Notes under the pieces: generated by a model
What the model was told of the DNA's origin: nothing
The model's database searches: none
Seen by the model: the letters and a program-made list of their open reading frames with translations, nothing else
Shown: positions 1 to 5,710 of the stretch, in pieces
How positions within the stretch are numbered: the first letter of the stretch is position 1
Layout: every line of letters begins with the position of its first letter
Position numbers and translations under genes: made by a program
DNA from: Candidatus Omnitrophota bacterium
Lineage (GTDB): Bacteria > Omnitrophota > Koll11 > Gorgyraeales > Gorgyraeaceae
NCBI GenBank assembly: GCA_018818505.1
Contig: JAHIRR010000172.1
Span: forward strand, 1 to 6,700
Reading direction: 5' to 3'
Length of the DNA stretch: 6,700 nucleotides

Positions 1-1455
1 GATATTGGACGCGAACACGCCTTTTTCAGAGATCTGATTTTTCCTGATATAGCCGAGTTCTTTCAGGATATTTACCTTTGCGCGCAATAGATCTATGGCC
101 CTTTGCTTGAACTTTTGCTTTGCCTGGAAGCAGTGGAAGGAAAGAGGATATATATCATAAAGTTTTTCCCCGTATTTGTCGTATAGGTTAAGGATAGTAC
201 CATATGACGCGTTAAATCTGGAGAAGACCTTTTCAGGAGCGCCATAGATCACTTTCTGCAGTTCAGGGAATGATGTGTAATTTGGATTCACGCGGCTATA
301 CACGAATCCTTCTGTATCTATGCCGCGCCTGCCAGCCCTGCCAGCCATCTGAAAAAAGTCGCGTGTCTTAAGTGTCCCAAAGGCTTTACCATAGAATTTT
401 CTTAGTTCATCAAAGATTACAGTTCTCGCAGGCATATTGATCCCGAGCGCAAAGGTTTCTGTGGTGAAGATTATCTTTAGGAGCCTTGATGTAAAAAGCC
501 GCTCAATGACCTCCTTTAAAGTGGGGAGCATACCGGCATGATGATAGGCTATGCCTTTTTCAATTAGAGGAAGCATGAGCTGAGCGCTTTTATCGTTCGC
601 GATCTCGAATCTTTCGCATAGTTTATTATAAAAAGCTATTATCCTGGTTTTTTCTTCGTGGTTTAAAAAATCAAAATTTGTCATCTCATTCGCAAGAGAT
701 TCACACCTGCGCCTGCCAAAGGCAAAATATATGCAGGGTAATTTATCGTTTTCGTAAAGATGTTTTATGAGCGAGGTAGGCCTGTTTGGTTTGAAATGCC
801 TATGCCCAAAATGCGCTCTTCTGTGGCCATAGCCATGCTCGCCCCTTTTGTATCCTATGGCCCTCACTTTATGGATATTATCAACTATTTGGCCCTGTAT
901 CTGGTAGAAAAAATGAAGCGGTACTGGCCGGGTATTTTCCTTTACTACCTTTATAGGCAGCTTGTGTATGGATTTGAGCCACAAGGCAAGTTCATCTATG
1001 TTCGGTATGGTAGCTGAGAGCGCGAGCATTTTCATGTGCTGCGGCAGGAAGATCAAGGATTCCTCCCACACGCTCCCGCGCTGGTAATCGTCCAGGTAAT
1101 GCACTTCGTCAAATATGATCCAGGAGTAATCGCCTACATTAGACCCTTCTTCAAGCACTTTGTTGCGGAATATCTCTGTGGTCATGATAAGGACGGGTGC
1201 GTTGGGATTGATAGACACGTCGCCTGTGAGTATGCCTGTTTTATCAGGGAAGGTCTCTTGAAAGTCGCGGAATTTCTGGTTAGACAGGGCCTTTATGGGA
1301 GCGGTGTATATTACCTTTGTACCTTTTTTAAGGCAGTCCAGTATGATATATTCAGCAATCACGGTCTTTCCAGCCCCTGTCGGCGCAGACACTATAACCG
1401 AATTCCCATCTTTGATATAATCAATCGCCCTCTTCTGAAACGCATCGTAAATCAT
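1..1455 (-). CDS. Ski2-like DEVH-box helicase, N-terminal part (runs off left edge)
   Basis: This is an ATP-dependent superfamily 2 helicase of the Ski2/HelY type, presumably a cytoplasmic RNA (or DNA) unwinding enzyme; its substrate cannot be read from sequence. Translation gives 485 residues with no stop before the window edge. Motifs in order are a Q-motif-like FQ at 6-7, Walker A APTGAGKT at 24-31, motif Ia APIKALSNQ at 52-60, motif II DEVH at 116-119, motif III SAT at 147-149, IYFAFGRRRCE at 242-252, motif V TTETFALGINMP at 331-342, and motif VI QMAGRAGRRG at 369-378. Both RecA domains are complete; the missing C-terminus would hold the winged-helix, ratchet and possible DSHCT parts. A His-rich segment (five His between residues 207 and 220) lies before the second RecA domain. 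The ATG at 1455 sits just ahead of the Q-motif, with a weak AAGG about 12 nt upstream. The reading frame is open further upstream, so the start is likely but not certain. Confidence 0.95.
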   Translation of the reverse strand, partial: MIYDAFQKRAIDYIKDGNSVIVSAPTGAGKTVIAEYIILDCLKKGTKVIYTAPIKALSNQKFRDFQETFPDKTGILTGDVSINPNAPVLIMTTEIFRNKVLEEGSNVGDYSWIIFDEVHYLDDYQRGSVWEESLIFLPQHMKMLALSATIPNIDELALWLKSIHKLPIKVVKENTRPVPLHFFYQIQGQIVDNIHKVRAIGYKRGEHGYGHRRAHFGHRHFKPNRPTSLIKHLYENDKLPCIYFAFGRRRCESLANEMTNFDFLNHEEKTRIIAFYNKLCERFEIANDKSAQLMLPLIEKGIAYHHAGMLPTLKEVIERLFTSRLLKIIFTTETFALGINMPARTVIFDELRKFYGKAFGTLKTRDFFQMAGRAGRRGIDTEGFVYSRVNPNYTSFPELQKVIYGAPEKVFSRFNASYGTILNLYDKYGEKLYDIYPLSFHCFQAKQKFKQRAIDLLRAKVNILKELGYIRKNQISEKGVFASNI

Positions 1456-1484
1456 GATAGTATTGTACCTTATAAAGACAGTAA

Positions 1485-1513
1485 AGTATAGTTGTTGCTG
1501 GTTGAGCTCACAG
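1485..1513 (-). promoter_or_regulatory. possible weak promoter of the helicase gene
   Basis: Read on the minus strand, a TATACT hexamer (1485-1490) matches the -10 consensus at 5 of 6 positions. The hexamer 17 bp upstream (CTGTGA, 1508-1513) matches the -35 consensus at only 3 of 6. Transcription would begin about 23 nt before the ATG at 1455, leaving room for the weak AAGG ribosome site. A TACAAT even closer to the ATG is an alternative -10 but would make the mRNA nearly leaderless. The call rests mainly on the -10 and on position. Confidence 0.3.
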
Positions 1514-1526
1514 GCTGGGGCCATTC

Positions 1527-1775
1527 GGCACTGAAGAGATTTTAGCGGTCCGCTACGGTTTACAGCTTGCAAATTTGACGGAATTCCCTCACCCCTACGG
1601 GGTTCGGTCAGTTCCGTCATTTGCTCGCCCCGTTTCAAATTCTTGAATATAGTCAAATAATCTATGAGAATTGTACGCAATTAGTTACAAATAGTAAATT
1701 GAGCGTCGATTAGAATTTGGAACGGGGCTCGCTGTAAATCCTTGCGGACATTTGCTAAAATCTTCCTAATGTGCC
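1527..1775. repeat. long imperfect palindrome, interrupted by an insertion
   Basis: Without the inserted 104 bp (1628-1731), this is a ~145-bp imperfect inverted repeat. Paired segments, from outside in, are GGCAC 1527-1531 with 1771-1775, AGATTTTAGC 1537-1546 with 1754-1763, GTCCGC 1548-1553 with 1744-1749, TTTACAGC 1559-1566 with 1731-1738, GCAAA 1569-1573 with 1620-1624, and TGACGGAA 1576-1583 with 1612-1619. A small apical hairpin ACCCC-TAC-GGGGT lies at 1591-1603. No open reading frame fits. It could be a REP-like or MITE-like element or a structured intergenic relic; the family is not identified. It lies between the terminator of the upstream minus-strand gene and the helicase start, so it is probably not part of the peptidase transcript. 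Confidence 0.8.
1628..1727. mobile_element. 100-bp MITE-like element, copy 1, with 4-bp target duplication
   Basis: The element is exactly 100 bp and is bounded by 16-bp terminal inverted repeats: CCCCGTTTCAAATTCT at 1628-1643 and AGAATTTGGAACGGGG at 1712-1727, with one mismatch. It is directly flanked by CTCG at 1624-1627 and CTCG at 1728-1731, a 4-bp target site duplication. It matches the reverse complement of copy 2 (2919-3018) without gaps over 100 bp, at about 77 identical positions by my hand count. It sits in the right arm of the long palindrome; removing it together with one CTCG restores the spacing of the two palindrome arms exactly. It encodes nothing, so any movement would need a transposase supplied from elsewhere. 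The transposase family is not assigned. Confidence 0.82.
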
Positions 1776-1782
1776 TCAGACG

Positions 1783-1814
1783 AAAAAAAGCCCCGATGCT
1801 TGGCATCGGGGCTT
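1783..1814 (-). terminator. intrinsic terminator of the M23 peptidase gene
   Basis: A perfect 12-bp stem (1788-1799 with 1803-1814, core GCCCCGATGC) closes a 3-nt loop. On the minus strand it is followed by a run of seven T (1783-1789, partly overlapping the base of the stem). It begins 14 nt beyond the peptidase stop codon and is correctly oriented only for minus-strand transcription. It separates the peptidase gene from the helicase gene downstream on the same strand. Confidence 0.93.
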
Positions 1815-1828
1815 GACTGCAAGGCTGA

Positions 1829-2752
1829 TCAAAGGTTCCTAAAAATATTCCTCAACTTTACTTTTAGCGATATACCCTGTTTTACATGTGAAAACCTGCC
1901 TCTAAATTTCTCAAGTAACGGAAAAGGATTGATGCAGCGACCTCTTTTTTCAAGTTCCTGAGGCAAGCATAGTACATTGGTAGATAAATTGTTTGGCATG
2001 CGAGATTCCTTAGCAATTTTCAATAAGTCTGTTTTTCCATTGGGAAGATATATAGCTTGGAGATGTAAATGGTGCCTCCTCCTCCCCCTACCTAATGGAA
2101 GATAAGAAACAACAGGGAATTTACCAACTGAACCAAGTGTATGGTTTGTTGTAGTTTTAATATTACTTTTGTTGTTAAATACTTCTTGCGTTCCAGAAGT
2201 TAGAATACCTGTATTCTTCACACTATTTTTATCCAAATGTATATATACCCATAGAATTTTTGAAGAGTCCGAATATACGTAAACATCAACAAGATTCTCT
2301 AGCATATTCTTTACTTTTTTCTTTACTCTTTTGATAAATCCATATGAGACTGTGTCAGTAAATACTACTATTCCATCTTCTACAGGGAAGACCTGTGTAG
2401 CTATAGGAGCATGAATATCTATTCCTTCATGAAGATGCGCTATCGTTGGTAGTTTTTCATTATAAAGTGTTCCAAGGAACACGTCTGGCTTGCTCATGTC
2501 AAGTGGCCATTTACAACGTAAATTTCTGTTTACCGGATTTATGTGTTTAGTCAAATCTTTCTTAGACGTTGCGAAATCAGCCTTTGTCTGTTTACTCATT
2601 TCTGTATGCATAGATTTCAAAGTTGATTTCTTACCTATAGGAATTCTTAAGGAATGCGCTGGATAGCAAGGATAAACGGCACCCATAAGCAACAATGGAG
2701 TGCTTACTAGTAATATAGCAATCTTAAAATTATATTCTTTTCCAATCCTCAT
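1829..2752 (-). CDS. secreted or membrane-anchored M23 (LytM-like) metallopeptidase
   Basis: This is a 307-residue protein with a zinc peptidase domain of the M23 family, whose members cut peptide bridges in peptidoglycan or act as cell-wall regulators. Residues 1-31 form a basic start followed by a hydrophobic stretch (about 9-27), a signal peptide or membrane anchor; the Cys at 29 lacks a good lipobox. The M23 domain spans about 82-245. HxGxD is present as H108-E-G-I-D112, the YxHL-type segment as Y170-I-H172-L, and HxH as H228-L-H230, so both zinc histidines, the aspartate and the expected catalytic histidines are kept. The final acidic residue of the usual HLHFE is Gln here. The gap between the two zinc motifs (about 116 residues) is longer than usual for the family, with insertions near 140-165 and 180-205 and an Arg-rich run at 222-226. 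No clear Shine-Dalgarno precedes ATG 2752. The gene has its own promoter and terminator, and looks more AT-rich than its neighbours by eye. Confidence 0.88.
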   Translation of the reverse strand: MRIGKEYNFKIAILLVSTPLLLMGAVYPCYPAHSLRIPIGKKSTLKSMHTEMSKQTKADFATSKKDLTKHINPVNRNLRCKWPLDMSKPDVFLGTLYNEKLPTIAHLHEGIDIHAPIATQVFPVEDGIVVFTDTVSYGFIKRVKKKVKNMLENLVDVYVYSDSSKILWVYIHLDKNSVKNTGILTSGTQEVFNNKSNIKTTTNHTLGSVGKFPVVSYLPLGRGRRRHHLHLQAIYLPNGKTDLLKIAKESRMPNNLSTNVLCLPQELEKRGRCINPFPLLEKFRGRFSHVKQGISLKVKLRNIFRNL

Positions 2753-2788
2753 AATAAGCCACTAAAAAAACAATCTCTGCATCAATTA

Positions 2789-2804
2789 AGACTATAAATA
2801 GTCT
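2789..2804 (-). promoter_or_regulatory. small hairpin at the 5' end of the peptidase mRNA leader
   Basis: A perfect 6-bp inverted repeat (AGACTA 2789-2794, TAGTCT 2799-2804) surrounds a 4-nt spacer. With the predicted start near 2807, it would lie at about +4 to +19 of the transcript. It could be a 5'-end stabilising hairpin or an operator for a dimeric repressor. The structure is clear; its role is inference. Confidence 0.45.
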
Positions 2805-2813
2805 ACTATTTTC

Positions 2814-2842
2814 AGTATACTATATAAAATCGTCAATATCAA
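2814..2842 (-). promoter_or_regulatory. sigma70-like promoter of the M23 peptidase gene
   Basis: On the minus strand, TTGATA (-35, positions 2837-2842) and TATACT (-10, positions 2814-2819) are separated by exactly 17 bp, each matching consensus at 5 of 6 positions. The predicted start is near 2807, giving a leader of about 54 nt before ATG 2752. The surrounding DNA is strongly AT-rich. This is the best promoter match I noticed in the window. Confidence 0.72.
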
Positions 2843-2918
2843 GCGCATTTTAGTGCTACGCGTAATTTCTGTTGTAAGCTAATAGCGATGTATATATAAT
2901 ATAGATAGCTTAATTTGA

Positions 2919-3018
2919 CCCCATTCCAAATTCTGAGTGGTGCGCGGTTTATTTTTTGAAACTACCTGCGTGCAATTCTGATGGATTGTTTGGTGATATT
3001 TAAGAATTTGGAACGGGG
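2919..3018. mobile_element. 100-bp MITE-like element, copy 2 (inverted relative to copy 1)
   Basis: The element is exactly 100 bp with 16-bp terminal inverted repeats: CCCCATTCCAAATTCT at 2919-2934 and AGAATTTGGAACGGGG at 3003-3018, one mismatch, with a 68-bp interior as in copy 1. Its reverse complement aligns without gaps to copy 1 (15/16 at each end and about 47/68 in the interior, counted by hand). The flanking tetramers TTGA (2915-2918) and TTTA (3019-3022) differ at one position and may be a decayed target duplication. It has no coding capacity. Copies 1 and 2 bracket the M23 peptidase gene in opposite orientations. Confidence 0.8.
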
Positions 3019-3026
3019 TTTAATTC

Positions 3027-3094
3027 GCACAGCAACTTACGTTCACTCGCCTCGCTTCGCGGGCGAAGCGGGCTTTGTTCCGTAAGTTGCGTGC
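3027..3094. repeat. GC-rich hairpin in the leader of the plus-strand gene cluster
   Basis: An outer stem is formed by GCAC 3027-3030 plus GCAACTTACG 3032-3041, pairing with CGTAAGTTGC 3081-3090 plus GTGC 3091-3094, with A3031 bulged. An inner stem is formed by CGCTTCGC 3053-3060 with GCGAAGCG 3063-3070, flanked by a further GCC/GGC pairing with one bulged T. The hairpin ends 6 nt before the AAGGAGG ribosome site of the TrkA-C gene. No T-run follows, so a plain intrinsic terminator is unlikely. It may be a REP-type palindrome or a structured leader. Confidence 0.7.
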
Positions 3095-3100
3095 TCATTG

Positions 3101-3107
3101 AAGGAGG
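3101..3107 (+). promoter_or_regulatory. ribosome binding site deciding the ATG 3112 start
   Basis: AAGGAGG is a near-perfect Shine-Dalgarno sequence, 4 nt before ATG 3112. It lies inside the reading frame that would start at GTG 3091, so it supports the later ATG. Confidence 0.85.
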
Positions 3108-3111
3108 CCGC

Positions 3112-3834
3112 ATGAATCTTTTTCTGTTTATTATAGTACTTATCGTATCGTTTATCATAGTGAGAATTGGGGCTGTGGCGTTTCAGCTTACAGGGCTTGA
3201 ATGGTCGCTCGCCAAGTTTCAGGCGCTTTCGTGTTTTACTGGCACAGGTTTTACTACTAGAGAGTCAGAGCTTGTAGTATCAAATCCACAGCGCAGAAAG
3301 ATTGCGTCTATCCTGATCGTGCTTGGCCATGCAGGGTTTGTCACGATGATAGCCGCATTTGCCAATACCCTGAGGACGAGCATAGCCATTCCGCATTCCA
3401 TGATCCCTATTTTAGACAATTATGTACCTGCCTGGCTTTTGCCATGGACCAATTTAGTAATAATCGCGCTGACCATTTATGTTATCTATAAACTTTTTAC
3501 CAATGCCAAAATCGCAAATAAGTTTACTGATATCCTGCGGGCTAACATAGTCAAAAGGGACATTATTAAACCTGTTACTGTGAGTGAACTTGCTATTGCT
3601 ACAGGCGGGTATGGTGTTTCTCAGATCCAGGTATGCAAAGATAGCCCTCTTTTAGACAGGAGGCTTTCTGAGTCAGATCTGAGAAGGCACGATATAACAG
3701 TCCTGGCAATAGAAAGGAAGGGCGTGACAATACCCAATCCTTCAGCAAATGAAAAGATCTTTTTTGATGATAAGCTAATATGTTTTGGCAAGTTAGGCAA
3801 TATAATGAAAAATGTCTGCAAGGTGGATATATAG
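3112..3834 (+). CDS. membrane protein with C-terminal TrkA-C (RCK_C) domain
   Basis: This 240-residue inner-membrane protein ends in a TrkA-C/RCK_C ligand-binding domain, the module that gates potassium channels and transporters or other ion carriers. Predicted membrane segments are at about 3-23, 64-86 and 108-128. A conserved-looking stretch between the first two (36-63, including FTGTGFTT at 42-49 and NPQRRK at 58-63) resembles the Gly/Thr-rich filter loops of Trk/Ktr-type proteins; this resemblance is only suggestive. Residues about 155-232 form the RCK_C domain (SPLLDRRLSESDLR, then FDDKLICFG near the end). There is no Rossmann RCK_N domain and no full channel, so it may act with a partner or as an ion-linked sensor. 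The ATG at 3112 is chosen over GTG 3091 because of the AAGGAGG site. The deacetylase gene starts at the base after the stop, which implies co-translation. Confidence 0.8.
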   Translation: MNLFLFIIVLIVSFIIVRIGAVAFQLTGLEWSLAKFQALSCFTGTGFTTRESELVVSNPQRRKIASILIVLGHAGFVTMIAAFANTLRTSIAIPHSMIPILDNYVPAWLLPWTNLVIIALTIYVIYKLFTNAKIANKFTDILRANIVKRDIIKPVTVSELAIATGGYGVSQIQVCKDSPLLDRRLSESDLRRHDITVLAIERKGVTIPNPSANEKIFFDDKLICFGKLGNIMKNVCKVDI

Positions 3835-4680
3835 GTGTTATATTTTGTCTTTACTATAGATGGCGACTGGAAAGAATATTTTGAGCTTAAATTAAAAGAC
3901 GAAGAAAGACTGCCCAAAGAAGGCGTTTTGTTGGATCTAGTCCAGCGCGAAATAGATTTGGCGGATAAGGTCCTTAAAGGCCGCTTCATACATTTTATCC
4001 ACACTTCACCCCTGGCGCGTGATTTTTTTCTTGAGAAGAATTTTAGAAAACTCTGGAAAGATGTCCTTAAAAATAATGGAGATGCGGGTCTACACTGTCA
4101 CGAAGATTATTATTATCAGGATGCATCCAGAATGAAAAAGACAATTTCGGCGGGAGTTAGTCTTTTTAAAAAATCTGGCTTGGATGTAAAATGCTACAGG
4201 GGCGGATTCCTTGGTTTTTCAAAGGACATGGTAAGGATTTTAGAGGGGAATAAAATCCATTTCGATTTTTCATGCGAGCCTGGCAGGTTTTTAAAGCACG
4301 AAGATACTTTAATAGCAGACTGGAGGGGCGCGCCTGAGCACCAGTATAGGATGAGCTATGACAATCATTGCCAGAGCGGCGATTCTAAAGTCTGGGAGAT
4401 ACCTTTAGGCACATCACAGGGAAAATCCCTTTATTTTGAAAAGTCCAGCATAGAAGATATTGAAAAAATTGCACTTGATTTGAAAGAGCAATCCATAGAA
4501 AATAAGATTGATATAGTGGCCTCAGTATTAAGCCATACATATGAATTTGAATCTGTGGAGAGAATAAAAAATATTGAGAAGAATTTGACAGCGTTAAAAA
4601 AATATGGCACTTTTATAAATCTGAAGGAATTGGAGAAATATCTATGGAAAAATGGCAGAGGATCCTTTCCAACACCATAA
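3835..4680 (+). CDS. divergent NodB/CE4-like polysaccharide deacetylase
   Basis: This 281-residue protein has a NodB-type (carbohydrate esterase 4) fold; relatives remove N- or O-acetyl groups from glycans with a bound metal. Motif equivalents are TIDGDW at 7-12 (for TFDDG, with D9 and D11), LHCHED at 86-91 (for HSxxH), YRGGF at 121-125 (for RxPxG), FDFSCEPG further on, and LSHTYEF at 232-238 with H234 as the late catalytic-motif histidine. There is no signal peptide, so it is probably cytoplasmic, perhaps acting on a sugar precursor or lipid-linked intermediate; this is inference. The start is GTG 3835, directly after the preceding TAG, with AAGGTGG at 3820-3826 eight nt upstream. Its last 37 bp overlap the next gene. 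The substrate is unknown, and the motifs differ enough that a non-deacetylase role is possible. Confidence 0.78.
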   Translation: MLYFVFTIDGDWKEYFELKLKDEERLPKEGVLLDLVQREIDLADKVLKGRFIHFIHTSPLARDFFLEKNFRKLWKDVLKNNGDAGLHCHEDYYYQDASRMKKTISAGVSLFKKSGLDVKCYRGGFLGFSKDMVRILEGNKIHFDFSCEPGRFLKHEDTLIADWRGAPEHQYRMSYDNHCQSGDSKVWEIPLGTSQGKSLYFEKSSIEDIEKIALDLKEQSIENKIDIVASVLSHTYEFESVERIKNIEKNLTALKKYGTFINLKELEKYLWKNGRGSFPTP

Positions 4681-5687
4681 CTGATGTTGAGACGCTCAGT
4701 AAATATGTAAAGATAGATAAAAGAAGGGTAAAGAGAGTCAGTAAAAAATATGCCCTTGGAATCAATCCGTATTACCTTAGCCTTATCAGAAAGCATGGCG
4801 GTCCGATCTGGAAACAGTGTATTCCTGATACAATAGAGATTATTCAGAAGCTGGGTAAAAAAGATCCCCTTATGGAAGAAAGGTACACGCCCTTTGAGGG
4901 CCTGGTCCATAGATACAGGGATCGCGTGCTTGTTGTAGTATCAAATATGTGCGCAGGGTATTGTCGTTTCTGTACTAGAAAGAGAAAAATAGGCCTAAAG
5001 GATAAGGTTGCAAGAAAAGAGGATTTTAAAAAGACATGGTCTTATATAAAAAGGCGTAAATACATAAGAGATGTTATCATATCAGGAGGCGATCCGCTTC
5101 TTATTCCAGATGATATGATAGAATATTACCTGAAGGAACTTAAAAAGATAAAACATGTAGAGATTATAAGAATAGACAGCCGTACGCCCTGTGTATTGCC
5201 ACAGAGGATAACTCCCAAATTGTGCAACATATTTAAAAAATACCATCCTGTTTATTTTAATACGCATTTCAACCATTATTATGAGATAACAAAGGAGAGT
5301 CGAAAGGCATGCAATATGCTGGCTGATGCCGGAGTAATTATGGGGAATCAGACAGTACTTATGCATGGAGTTAATGACGATTCAAAGACATTAAAGAAGC
5401 TTTTCGAAGAGCTTCTGAAAATAAGGGTAAGGCCCTATTATCTTTATCTACCTGACGCGGTTAGGGGTACGTATCATTTTCGTGTCAGTATACGCAGGGC
5501 CAGAAAGATCATGCGAGGATTAATAGGCCATACCTCTGGTTTAGCAATTCCCCATCTTATACTTGATTTAAAACATGGAGGAGGAAAGACGCCCCTTCTT
5601 CCGAAATATATCATCAAACATACAGGCAAGAGATATGTATTTAAAAATTTTGAAGGCAAAAAATTCTTTTACGCGGATGTGGAGTAA
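4644..5687 (+). CDS. kamA: KamA-family lysine 2,3-aminomutase (radical SAM, PLP)
   Basis: This 347-residue enzyme should interconvert L-lysine and L-beta-lysine using a [4Fe-4S] cluster, S-adenosylmethionine and PLP. The cluster motif CxxxCxxC is C103, C107, C110, in the context GYCRFCTRKRKIG typical of KamA rather than EpmB (CRYCFR). SGGDPL lies at 147-152, RTPCVLPQRIT at 180-190 and NTHFNH at 206-211. The PLP lysine is K315 in HGGGKTP. D271 and D308 lie 44 and 7 residues before it, the same spacing as the clostridial Asp293 and Asp330 that hold the lysine epsilon-amino group. Compared with the ~416-residue clostridial enzyme it lacks the C-terminal Cys-rich region, and the position of the zinc-binding Cys268 is D246. 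The ATG at 4644 has TGGAG at 4631-4635; it overlaps the deacetylase gene by 37 bp. Roles could be an osmolyte (acetyl-beta-lysine), lysine breakdown or EF-P modification; no partner gene that decides this is in the window. Confidence 0.92.
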   Translation: MEKWQRILSNTITDVETLSKYVKIDKRRVKRVSKKYALGINPYYLSLIRKHGGPIWKQCIPDTIEIIQKLGKKDPLMEERYTPFEGLVHRYRDRVLVVVSNMCAGYCRFCTRKRKIGLKDKVARKEDFKKTWSYIKRRKYIRDVIISGGDPLLIPDDMIEYYLKELKKIKHVEIIRIDSRTPCVLPQRITPKLCNIFKKYHPVYFNTHFNHYYEITKESRKACNMLADAGVIMGNQTVLMHGVNDDSKTLKKLFEELLKIRVRPYYLYLPDAVRGTYHFRVSIRRARKIMRGLIGHTSGLAIPHLILDLKHGGGKTPLLPKYIIKHTGKRYVFKNFEGKKFFYADVE

Positions 5688-5710
5688 CTTGCGGAGGCTA
5701 CAATCGGAAG

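Noticed and set aside
760..1491. Two plus-strand open frames (85 and 151 codons) opposite the helicase gene
   Set aside because: They are antisense to a helicase reading frame with every core motif intact, and their translations show no recognisable domain.
1628..1727. Copies 1 and 2 of the 100-bp element as a conserved small RNA
   Set aside because: The small central hairpin in copy 1 (1669-1682) is not kept by compensating changes in copy 2; terminal repeats and the target duplication favour a DNA element.
3091..3111. GTG 3091 as start of the TrkA-C protein
   Set aside because: The AAGGAGG at 3101-3107 is ideally placed for ATG 3112, and the GTG lies in the base of the hairpin with no ribosome site before it.
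3621..4004. Minus-strand open frames opposite the TrkA-C, deacetylase and kamA genes
   Set aside because: They are shadows of coding frames with clear family motifs and tight translational coupling on the plus strand.
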